Assembly (NCBI RefSeq): GCF_002155145.1
Contig: NZ_CP021323.1
Location: 2,170,001 to 2,234,000, forward strand
Direction of reading: 5' to 3'
Length of the DNA stretch: 64,000 nt
Source of the DNA: Kushneria konosiri
GTDB taxonomy: Bacteria > Pseudomonadota > Gammaproteobacteria > Pseudomonadales > Halomonadaceae
A program made the translations under genes and the position numbers. This document shows, one piece after another, positions 56,998 through 64,000 of this stretch; positions within the stretch are counted from its first letter, which is position 1; each line of letters begins with the position of its first letter. The notes beneath the pieces were generated by a model. That model was given only the letters and a program-made list of their open reading frames with translations. It was not told the origin of the DNA and did not search any database.

Positions 56998-58053
56998 ATG
57001 AAGGCAAGGGCACTGGTACTTGAGCGTCAAAACGAGCTGGCCCTGCGTGAGATCGAACTGCCCGATGAGGTCGGCCCGGACGAGGTGCGCATCAGCATGC
57101 ACACCGTGGGCATCTGCGGCAGCGATATTCACTATTACACCCACGGGCGCATTGGTCCCTTTGTGGTTGAAGCGCCCATGGTGCTGGGTCACGAGGGTGC
57201 CGGGACCGTCACCGAAGTTGGCGCCAATGTGACCACGCTCTCCCCTGGTGACCGGGTCTGCATGGAGCCTGGCATTCCCGATCCGACATCACGCGCCTCG
57301 AAGCTTGGGATGTACAACGTCGATCCGGCCGTGCGCTTCTGGGCCACGCCACCGGTACATGGCTGTCTCACGCCCGAGGTCATCCATCCGGCGGCCTTTA
57401 CCTTCAAGCTGCCGGACAGTGTCTCCTTTGCCGAAGGCGCCATGGTCGAGCCGTTTGCAGTGGGCATGCAGGCGGTGGTCAAGGCGAAGCTTCAGCCAGG
57501 AGATACCTGCGTGGTGACCGGCTGTGGTCCGATCGGACTGATGGTGGCGCTGGCAGCGCTCGCATCGGGCGCCAGCCGGGTGGTGATTTCTGATGTGGTC
57601 GACGACAAGCTCGATATCGCGGCTGGCTATGAGGGGCTGATTCCTGTCAACGTCGCGCGCGAGTCGCTGACCGAGCGCGTGGCTGAACTTGCCGGTGAGG
57701 GCTGGGGCGCCGATGTGGTGTTCGAGGCCAGCGGCAGTGCGCGGGTGTATGACGATGCGCTGGCCTGCGTGCGCCCGGGTGGCGCCATGGTGCTGGTCGG
57801 CATGCCGGTCGAGAAGGTCAGTCTCGATGTGGTGCTCGCCCAGACGAAGGAAGTCCGCATCGAGACCGTGTTTCGCTATGCCAACGTCTACGACCGTGCC
57901 ATCGAGCTGATCGCCTCCGGCAAGGTGGATCTCAAGCCGTTGATCGTTGAAACCTTTGACTTCGAACAGAGCGTGGCGGCCTTTGATCGCGCCGTTGAGG
58001 CACGCCCTACCGACGTCAAACTGCAGATCAGGGTCGCCGACGACCGACACTGA
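56998..58053 (+). CDS. Zinc-dependent polyol (sorbitol/xylitol-type) dehydrogenase
   Basis: Medium-chain dehydrogenase of 351 residues. The N-terminal catalytic domain has [19 protein letters not shown] and [10 protein letters not shown], carrying the zinc ligands, and the Rossmann domain has [16 protein letters not shown]. These are hallmarks of the sorbitol/xylitol dehydrogenase branch. The structural-zinc four-cysteine loop is replaced by [16 protein letters not shown], as in several sorbitol dehydrogenases. The adjacent fructokinase supports oxidation of sorbitol or a similar polyol to fructose; the exact substrate is not determined. GGGAGG precedes the ATG. Confidence 0.88.
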   Translation: MKARALVLERQNELALREIELPDEVGPDEVRISMHTVGICGSDIHYYTHGRIGPFVVEAPMVLGHEGAGTVTEVGANVTTLSPGDRVCMEPGIPDPTSRASKLGMYNVDPAVRFWATPPVHGCLTPEVIHPAAFTFKLPDSVSFAEGAMVEPFAVGMQAVVKAKLQPGDTCVVTGCGPIGLMVALAALASGASRVVISDVVDDKLDIAAGYEGLIPVNVARESLTERVAELAGEGWGADVVFEASGSARVYDDALACVRPGGAMVLVGMPVEKVSLDVVLAQTKEVRIETVFRYANVYDRAIELIASGKVDLKPLIVETFDFEQSVAAFDRAVEARPTDVKLQIRVADDRH

Positions 58054-58064
58054 TCATATGATCG

Positions 58065-58116
58065 AAAAGGGGCAGGCACGACGTTCAGGCTTGCGTGCGT
58101 TAAGCTTGCCCCTTTT
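58065..58116 (+). terminator. Terminator/attenuator hairpin between polyol dehydrogenase and fructokinase
   Basis: AAAAGGGGCA (58065-58074) pairs with TGCCCCTTTT (58107-58116), with an inner GCACG/CGTGC pairing (58076-58080 with 58094-58098). The stem ends in four T residues, so it could terminate or attenuate the polyol dehydrogenase transcript 23 bases before the fructokinase start. Confidence 0.55.
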
Positions 58117-58139
58117 GCGAACGGTTGTGGAGGCATTCG

Positions 58140-59084
58140 ATGTTTCTGGTCTGCGGTGAGGCCCTTTTTGATTTCTTTTCCGATGAGGGGCAGATTGCTC
58201 CGGACGCTTCATCGCTGTCGTTTACGGCGGTGGCCGGCGGCTCGCCCATGAATGTGGCCATCGGACTTTCGCGCCTTGAGCGGCAATCGGCATTTTTTAC
58301 CGGGCTGGCCGGTGATGCGCTGGGTGAGCGCCTGCGCGCGGTACTCGCCAGCGAGTCGGTCAATACCGACTTCATGACCGAGATTCCCGGCAGTGCCACG
58401 ACGCTTGCCATGGTCACGCTCGATGAAAACGGATCGCCGCGCTACGTCTTCTATAACCAGTGTGGCGCCGATCGCATGCTGGAACCGTCACATCTGCCGG
58501 CCAGCCTCGAAACCGTGCATGCCATCCACGTCGGCTCCTATGCGCTGGCCGTGTCACCGACCAGTGAAACGCTGGAGACGCTGGTCGCGCGTGAGCGGGA
58601 TCGCTGCCTGATCTCGCTGGACCCCAATATTCGTCTAAAGGTCGAGCCTGATGTGGCGCGCTGGCGTGAGCGTATCGATACCTTTGCCGGTCATGCGCAC
58701 CTGATCAAGATCAGCGATGAGGACCTTGATGCGCTCTATCCCGACAGGGCACCGGAAGAGGTTATCCGCGGCTGGCTGAGTGATCGCTGCCCGATGGTGA
58801 TCATGACCCGTGGGGAAGAGGGCGTGACGCTTTTCACGAAGGATGGCAGCGAGTCGTTCTCTCCCGAAGCGATCCGGGTCACGGACACCGTGGGCGCCGG
58901 TGACAGTTTCATGGCGGCCCTTCTGGCATGGCTTGATGAGCAGAAGCTGGCCACGCCCGAAGGCCCCGGCCAGCTGACGCAGGATCAGCGTCGTGACATG
59001 GTCGAGTTTGCCATGCGGGCAGCCGCGCATACCTGCCAGCAGCGCGGTCCGGATCTGCCCCGTCGTCATGACATCGTGACGTAA
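58140..59084 (+). CDS. PfkB-family fructokinase
   Basis: Sugar kinase of 314 residues from ATG 58140 (GGAGG at 58129-58133). The N-terminus FLVCGEALFDFFSDEG and AVAGGSPMNVAIGLSRL form the sugar-binding side, and DTVGAGDSFMAALLAWLDE is the PfkB signature with the catalytic Asp and anion hole. The fructokinase assignment rests on similarity to that branch and on the adjacent polyol dehydrogenase, which would deliver fructose. Confidence 0.88.
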   Translation: MFLVCGEALFDFFSDEGQIAPDASSLSFTAVAGGSPMNVAIGLSRLERQSAFFTGLAGDALGERLRAVLASESVNTDFMTEIPGSATTLAMVTLDENGSPRYVFYNQCGADRMLEPSHLPASLETVHAIHVGSYALAVSPTSETLETLVARERDRCLISLDPNIRLKVEPDVARWRERIDTFAGHAHLIKISDEDLDALYPDRAPEEVIRGWLSDRCPMVIMTRGEEGVTLFTKDGSESFSPEAIRVTDTVGAGDSFMAALLAWLDEQKLATPEGPGQLTQDQRRDMVEFAMRAAAHTCQQRGPDLPRRHDIVT

Positions 59085-59406
59085 ATACCGTCACATTGAT
59101 CCAACAGAAAGAGAGGGAATGTTCTCGGGAGCCCGTTGCGCGATATCACTGATTGGGGGGCTGTCGACATCGGTACTGGCCAGCAAAGGGACATTGATCT
59201 GCTAAAGCGCTGGATTACCGAGCACGACGACAGGGTATCCAGAAAGGCTCAATAAGCTTTCGCAGGACGAATGCCTCTCGCCTGATCCGTTCATGCAAGG
59301 CATGATGACAAGATGCCGGGTTCACGCTTGATTCGTGTCCGGGGATGGGCCGTCTCAAGGCGGCCCAACACAAAGCGACCAATAACAACAATCGCGAGGT
59401 GTCATC
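59085..59406. other. Intergenic region, no gene seen
   Basis: About 322 bases between the fructokinase and the ethanolamine permease. It contains a modest hairpin (GGGCCG, 59347-59352, with CGGCCC, 59361-59366) without a T run. Short open frames have no ribosome binding site. The permease promoter should be here but was not identified. Confidence 0.4.
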
Positions 59407-60843
59407 ATGACACAGGATACGAAGCATGATAGCGGCGTTCGTCATGACGCCGTGACAGACGACTATCTGCAAAAGCGCCAGCTGAAAAAGGGGGCCGCCG
59501 GCTGGGTGCTGCTGGCAACGCTGGGGGTCTCCTATGTGATCTCCGGTGATTTTGCCGGCTGGAATCTGGGCATCGGCGTGGGCGGCTTTGGCGGCATGCT
59601 GGTCGCCACGATCCTGATGGCCATCATGTACACCGCCATGGTGCTGTCGCTGGCGGAGCTCTCCTCGTCGCTACCGACCGCCGGCGGCGGCTACAGCTTT
59701 GCCCGTCGGGCCATGGGGCCCTGGGGTGGCTATATCACCGGTACGGCCATCCTGCTGGAATACGCCATTGCCCCGGCGGCCATTGCCATCTTCATCGGCG
59801 GCTATGTCAACTCATTGATCGGGCTCGATGGGCCGCTGGTCTATGCCGCCTTCTATATCGTCTTTGTCGGGCTGCATCTTTGGGGGGCCGGTGAAGCGCT
59901 GCGGATCATGATGGGCGTAACAGCGCTGGCCGTGATTGCCATCATCGTGTTCATTGTCGGCATGCTGCCGCACTTTGACAGCGCGCGGCTTTTCGATATC
60001 GCTCCCGGCGATGCCGCAGGCGCCTCGGCTTTTCTGCCCAACGGCTATCTGGGCATCTGGGGGGCGATCCCCTTTGCCATGTGGCTGTTTCTGGCGGTCG
60101 AGGGTGTCCCGCTGGCTGCCGAGGAGTCGCGCCATCCCGGGCGTGACATGCCGCGCGGCATCATTGCCGCCATGGCCGTGCTGCTGGTCTTCGCCTTTTG
60201 CATGCTGCTGCTGGCCCCGGGTGGTGCCGGGGCTCAGGCCATGAGCACCTCGGCGGCGCCGCTGGTGGATGCGCTCAACGCCGTGTATGGGCTTGGCAGC
60301 TGGGCGGCAAGCTTTGTGAATCTGGTTGGCCTGTTCGGGCTGATTGCCTCGTTTTTCTCGATCATCTTTGGTTATTCACGCCAGGTGTTTGCCCTGTCAC
60401 GGGCCGGCTATATTCCCCGGATACTGTCGATTACCAGTCGTCGCGGGGCACCGGTGCCGGCACTTGTGGTGCCCGGCATCATCGGTTTTTTGCTGTCGCT
60501 GACCGGGCAGGGCGATCTCATGATTACCATGGCGGTGTTCGGCGCCACCATCTCGTATGCCATGATGACGCTGTCGCACTGGCTGTTGCGCACCCGTGAA
60601 CCTGACCTCGAACGGCCCTACCGGACGCCGGGTGGTCGATGGACCTCCGGGCTGGCGCTGGGGCTTTCCATCATTGCCTTTATCTCGACCTTCGTGGTTA
60701 GCCTGCAGGCCGCGCTCTGGGCGGGACTTTTCTACGCTCTAATGCTGGCCTGGTTTGGTTTTTACAGCCGCAAACGGCTGGTGGCGCAGGCCCCGGAGGA
60801 AGAGTTCGATGCCATTGCCAGCGCCGAGGCGACGCTGAAATGA
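59407..60843 (+). CDS. eat: Ethanolamine permease
   Basis: Amino-acid/polyamine/organocation-family transporter of 478 residues with about twelve membrane helices. The segment YLQKRQLKKGAAGWVLLATL, followed by GVSYVISGDFAGWNLG and SSLPTAGGGYSFARRAMGPWGGY, closely resembles Pseudomonas ethanolamine permease as I recall it. AEESRHPGRDMPRGI is a conserved cytoplasmic loop. Ammonia-lyase genes eutB/eutC are not adjacent. The following amidotransferase gene, 70 bases downstream, may be in the same transcript. Confidence 0.85.
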   Translation: MTQDTKHDSGVRHDAVTDDYLQKRQLKKGAAGWVLLATLGVSYVISGDFAGWNLGIGVGGFGGMLVATILMAIMYTAMVLSLAELSSSLPTAGGGYSFARRAMGPWGGYITGTAILLEYAIAPAAIAIFIGGYVNSLIGLDGPLVYAAFYIVFVGLHLWGAGEALRIMMGVTALAVIAIIVFIVGMLPHFDSARLFDIAPGDAAGASAFLPNGYLGIWGAIPFAMWLFLAVEGVPLAAEESRHPGRDMPRGIIAAMAVLLVFAFCMLLLAPGGAGAQAMSTSAAPLVDALNAVYGLGSWAASFVNLVGLFGLIASFFSIIFGYSRQVFALSRAGYIPRILSITSRRGAPVPALVVPGIIGFLLSLTGQGDLMITMAVFGATISYAMMTLSHWLLRTREPDLERPYRTPGGRWTSGLALGLSIIAFISTFVVSLQAALWAGLFYALMLAWFGFYSRKRLVAQAPEEEFDAIASAEATLK

Positions 60844-60913
60844 TGTTCAATAATCGGATTGGGTAACCGGGCTTGATAAAAGAGTCTGATGACAGGAAAG
60901 GGGTTGATAACGC

Positions 60914-61666
60914 ATGAAAGTCGGTCTGCTGCAGTGTGATGATCTGGCCGCCCATGTGGCCCGAGTGCATGGCAATTATCCGGCCCTGTACTCGGGGCTT
61001 TTGCAGGCGGTAGACCCCACCCTCGAGTTTGTGACCTGGCGTATTCACGATGGCGAGCTGCCTGCTGATCTCGACGCGGCGGATGCCTGGCTGATCTCCG
61101 GTAGCAAGGCTGGCGTCTACGAGGATCATGCCTGGATAGAGCCGCTTTTGACGCTGATTCGCCGTCTTCACCTTGAAGATCGGCCACTCGTGGGGATCTG
61201 CTTTGGCCATCAGGCCATGGCGCAGGCGCTCGGCGGACGTGTGGGGAAAAGCGATCGTGGCTGGGGCGTGGGAGTGTCGTTCAATACCGTGGTGGGACAC
61301 AGGTCATGGATGACGCCCTGGCAGGCGGGGCTGGACCTGATTGTCAGCCATCAGGACCAGATACTGGCCCTGCCGAAAGGCGCCGAAGTGCTGGCCGAAA
61401 GTCCATTTTGTCCCTATTACCTGCTTCAATACGGCCCTCATGCCATGAGCGTTCAGGGCCATCCCGAGTTTTCGAAGGCGTGCAGCGCTGATTTGATGGC
61501 CGCCAAGGAGGGGATGATGCCGGACAGACGCCGCCGTGAGGGCATGGCCTCGCTCAGTGCGCCGGTCGATGACCATGTCATGGCGCACTGGATCGTCAAT
61601 TTCATGCGTGAGGGGCTCGCTCCTGCATCTCGGGCGACCAGTGCCAGGGATCACCTGGCGCAATAG
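60914..61666 (+). CDS. Class I glutamine amidotransferase
   Basis: The 250-residue protein has the class I triad: Cys in VGICFGHQAMAQALGG and the His/Glu pair in VQGHPEFSKA. It is a free-standing domain without a synthetase partner in the window, like the GMP-synthase-like amidotransferase-related family. Its start has AAAGGGG well placed. Proximity to the ethanolamine permease suggests a role with amine or gamma-glutamyl compounds, but the substrate is unknown. Confidence 0.85.
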   Translation: MKVGLLQCDDLAAHVARVHGNYPALYSGLLQAVDPTLEFVTWRIHDGELPADLDAADAWLISGSKAGVYEDHAWIEPLLTLIRRLHLEDRPLVGICFGHQAMAQALGGRVGKSDRGWGVGVSFNTVVGHRSWMTPWQAGLDLIVSHQDQILALPKGAEVLAESPFCPYYLLQYGPHAMSVQGHPEFSKACSADLMAAKEGMMPDRRRREGMASLSAPVDDHVMAHWIVNFMREGLAPASRATSARDHLAQ

Positions 61667-61696
61667 TCGTTGAGGACGGGTCGGTCGGGGAGATTA

Positions 61697-61720
61697 CCGG
61701 CCGCCCTGTCCTGCGGCCGG
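61697..61720. terminator. Possible terminator between convergent genes
   Basis: A perfect 8-base-pair GC-rich stem (CCGGCCGC, 61697-61704, with 61713-61720) around an 8-base loop lies between the convergent amidotransferase and apbE genes. T runs are poor on both sides, so confidence is low. Confidence 0.35.
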
Positions 61721-61739
61721 GTCTTCACCTGTCGAGTCC

Positions 61740-62774
61740 TTATTTGAGCGTCAGCCGCTTCGTCTCCTTGAGGGCCCTGGTGCGACTGTCGCTAAAGTCG
61801 TGGTCGCCGTGGCGTTCGATGAGATAAACCGGTAATCCCTCCCGGTCGGCCACCTCCGTACCCTGTTTACGCCCCAGACAGAGCATGGTGGTCGCCCAGG
61901 CGTCACTGACGGCGGCCTCATGACCAAAGACGGTGGTCGAGACCAGATCATGGGTGGCGGGCGCGCCGCTTCGCGGGTCAATAATGTGGCCGTAGGCATG
62001 GCCGCTGTCGTCGAAGTAGCGGCGGTAGGTGCCTGATGTGTTAATGGACAACCCGCTGCGGTCGTTGACGGTGACGATGTTGCCGGCACGACGCTCGCCC
62101 GGACTGGGCGTTTCGATACCGACTCGCCACGGCTCGTCGTCGGGCTTGGCGCCACGAATGCGCATGTCGCCGCCCAGCTCTGCCAGATAATCATGAATGC
62201 CGTGGGATTCCAGCATCGCGGCGATTTGATCGACGCTGTAACCCTCCCCCATCGAAGAGAGATCGATGGAAAGCTCAGGGATCGTCTTGCGAACCTTTCC
62301 GGCGCTTTCATCGATCTCGAGATGTTCAAGGCCGACATGGGTCATCGCCTCATGGATGGCCTTGTCGGAGGGCACCTGAAAGTGCTCATCCTGAAAGCCC
62401 CACAGGGCAAACAGCGGCGCGACCGTCGGGTCGTAGCAGCCCTGCGACTGGTCATGAACCCTGCGTGCGATCTGCAGCAGATGGATGACTCCGGCAGGCG
62501 CGGTCTGCCAGTTGGTAGTGCGACTGGCATTAAAACGTGAAATCCAGGAGTCATCCCGATAGGTCGAAATGTCCTCATCGATCTTCGTGAGCACTCGGGT
62601 CAGGTCCGCTTCGATGTCACCGTGGGCAGGGACATCCTCTCCCCACCACTTGATGTGGTAGGTCGTCCCCTGCGCTTCTCCCTGTGCCAGTTCAATTTCC
62701 GGTGTGCGATCGCAGCCGGCCAGCAGCAGGGTGGTCACAAGGGCGGGTAGGGTGACAAGGGCACGTGTGTTCAT
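61740..62774 (-). CDS. apbE: ApbE-family FAD:protein FMN transferase lipoprotein
   Basis: Attaches FMN to threonine residues of flavoproteins such as NqrB/NqrC or RnfG/RnfD on the periplasmic side of the membrane. The 344-residue product begins with a lipoprotein signal (lipobox LLLAGC) and shows GTTYHIKWWG, DEDISTYRDDSWISRFNAS, IDLSSMGEGYSVDQIAAML, LAELGGDMRIRG and the HIIDPRSGAPATHDLVSTTV region that carries FAD/Mg ligands. ATG 62774 is preferred over a TTG at 62780. No nqr or rnf genes are adjacent here. Confidence 0.93.
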   Translation of the reverse strand: MNTRALVTLPALVTTLLLAGCDRTPEIELAQGEAQGTTYHIKWWGEDVPAHGDIEADLTRVLTKIDEDISTYRDDSWISRFNASRTTNWQTAPAGVIHLLQIARRVHDQSQGCYDPTVAPLFALWGFQDEHFQVPSDKAIHEAMTHVGLEHLEIDESAGKVRKTIPELSIDLSSMGEGYSVDQIAAMLESHGIHDYLAELGGDMRIRGAKPDDEPWRVGIETPSPGERRAGNIVTVNDRSGLSINTSGTYRRYFDDSGHAYGHIIDPRSGAPATHDLVSTTVFGHEAAVSDAWATTMLCLGRKQGTEVADREGLPVYLIERHGDHDFSDSRTRALKETKRLTLK

Positions 62775-62909
62775 GAGCAACCGTTAACAAAAATGAGTCC
62801 GTGTTCACGACCATGATGGTGGTGAATAGATCATCCATTGTGCGTCATCGCGACGCGCGGCTCCATTCAGGTTACGCTGAGTGCTTGCAGCTACGCTATG
62901 GGAGAGAAT

Positions 62910-63869
62910 ATGCCACTGGATTCGCAGTTTGAACGCTGGCTACAGGAGGCGGCCGAACGGGCGCCGGATATCAGTGCCATGAGTGCTGCCCAGCGTCGTG
63001 CCGTCGCCGATCAGGCCAACCTGAAGCTTCAGCGTCCGCCGCTGGCCTATCCGGTGGCCGAAATCAGGGACCTTGCCATTCAGGGCCCTGCAGGCCCCAT
63101 GACACTGCGACTTTATTACCCCTTTGTACACGGCTCGAGCGGGCCGCGACCGGTGACGGTGTTCTTTCACGGTGGCGGCTTCGTGACCGGCTCGCTTGCC
63201 ACCTATGACGTGATCTGCCGCGCGCTGTGTCGCGCTTCAAAAACCATTGTGGCCTTTGTTGACTATCGCCTGGCGCCGGAACATCCATTTCCGGCGGCGC
63301 CGGACGATGCGCTGGCCGCCGTGCGTTATATCGGCCGCCATGCTGGAAGCTTCGGTGGAGATGCGCAGCGTCTGGCGCTGGCTGGTGACAGTGCCGGCGC
63401 ACTGCTGGCAGCGCTGACCGCGCTGCGAGTACGCGATGAAGGCGGCCCGGCGCTTTGCGGGCAGTGTCTGCTTTATCCGATGCTGGACTTTCGACATGAC
63501 GGGCTTGCGTCGCTCACGCGCAATGCCCATGGCTATGGTTTCACCCGTGAGGCTCGCGACTGGTATATCCAGCAGTATCTGCCTGATGAGGCATCGCGTA
63601 CTCATCCCTTCAATACGCTGCTTGAGCGTCAGGATCTGGCGGATCTGCCGCCGGCGCTGGTCATGACCGCCGAGTTCGATCCGGTCTGTGATGAGGGCGT
63701 GCGCTATGCCGAACTGCTGGCCGAGCAGGGTGTACTGACGCGCCACAGTCACTATTACGGCATGATTCATGCCTTTGTTCGACGGCTCGGTCAGCACCTT
63801 CAGGCCGATCAGGCCATTGATGAATGTGGCGTCTGGCTGCGGCGTATTCTGACGTCTCCCGCCATCTGA
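62910..63869 (+). CDS. Alpha/beta hydrolase, hormone-sensitive-lipase family
   Basis: Esterase-like enzyme of 319 residues. The HSL oxyanion-hole motif FFHGGGFVTGS and the YRLAPEHPFPAAPDDALAAV segment precede the nucleophile elbow LAGDSAGALLA; the acid is in AEFDPVCDEG and the base in GMIHAFVRRLG. All three catalytic residues are present. The ATG at 62910 has GGAGAG close upstream; in-frame starts at 62898 and 62838 are also possible. The physiological ester is unknown. Confidence 0.9.
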   Translation: MPLDSQFERWLQEAAERAPDISAMSAAQRRAVADQANLKLQRPPLAYPVAEIRDLAIQGPAGPMTLRLYYPFVHGSSGPRPVTVFFHGGGFVTGSLATYDVICRALCRASKTIVAFVDYRLAPEHPFPAAPDDALAAVRYIGRHAGSFGGDAQRLALAGDSAGALLAALTALRVRDEGGPALCGQCLLYPMLDFRHDGLASLTRNAHGYGFTREARDWYIQQYLPDEASRTHPFNTLLERQDLADLPPALVMTAEFDPVCDEGVRYAELLAEQGVLTRHSHYYGMIHAFVRRLGQHLQADQAIDECGVWLRRILTSPAI

Positions 63870-63910
63870 CCCTCTCTCTGCTCCCTCTTCACCGCGTCTT
63901 GTCGATCAAT

Positions 63911-63935
63911 GCCCCCTGGCAATATGTCAGGGGGC
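63911..63935. other. Hairpin downstream of the esterase gene
   Basis: GCCCCCTG (63911-63918) pairs with CAGGGGGC (63928-63935) around a 9-base loop. No T run follows, so it may be a weak terminator or an unrelated structure. Confidence 0.35.
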
Positions 63936-64000
63936 TGGCGATCACTTCAGGCAAATAACAGCCACAGGAGTTCATGTTTCAGGGGCCAGGACCTTGGTCT

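Overview
The window is a high-GC gammaproteobacterial chromosome segment, most likely from the Halomonadaceae (Halomonas/Kushneria type). That placement is an inference from gene content and order: trmJ-suhB next to a reduced isc operon, queA-tgt-yajC-secDF, FabV-type enoyl reductase, an AruF/AruG-type arginine succinyltransferase and a DgcN/DgcA pair. Coding density is high, no insertion sequence, prophage or CRISPR array was seen, and one tRNA gene (Leu, CAA) is present.

Layout. 1-4600 (minus strand): iscR, iscS, an IscA-type carrier, ndk and rlmN, with trmJ just upstream of iscR. 4868-5674: a SuhB protein that has lost inositol-monophosphatase active-site residues. 5804-11387 (minus): queA, tgt, yajC, secD, secF, closed by a strong bidirectional terminator. 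11497-15019: tRNA-Leu, a Crp/Fnr regulator, a 44-residue membrane protein, a universal stress protein, an ElaB/YqjD-type protein and a NUDIX hydrolase. 15063-18076 (minus): dgcR-like LysR gene, dgcN and dgcA, a predicted D-glutamate/D-amino-acid catabolic unit with a dyad operator candidate. 18423-23502: YbiO-like mechanosensitive channel, a DUF7079-like protein, fabV and a DUF2959 lipoprotein.

The centrepiece is 23778-50510, a complete LapA-type adhesin locus on the plus strand: a giant RTX adhesin of about 6300 residues, its type I exporter (LapB ATPase, LapC adaptor, LapE outer-membrane channel), the degenerate c-di-GMP receptor LapD and the periplasmic protease LapG. By analogy with Pseudomonas fluorescens, LapG clips the adhesin at the N-terminal PAAG site unless c-di-GMP-bound LapD sequesters it, so adhesin, exporter and release switch sit together. 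The adhesin has a retention module, a Pro/Thr 12-residue-repeat stalk, 37 Ig-like domains that mostly alternate between two near-identical types, several VCBS/cadherin-like domains, a possible PA14-like ligand-binding domain, a propeller-like insertion inside a cadherin-like domain, RTX nonapeptides and a C-terminal secretion signal.

50647-56904 is the arginine succinyltransferase operon (astC, aruF, aruG, astD, astB); astC carries an apparent one-base frameshift and astE does not follow. 56998-59084 encodes a polyol dehydrogenase and a fructokinase, 59407-61666 an ethanolamine permease and a class I glutamine amidotransferase, 61740-62774 (minus) an ApbE lipoprotein, and 62910-63869 a hormone-sensitive-lipase-type esterase. 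All functions are read from sequence motifs and recalled family features; no database search was run.
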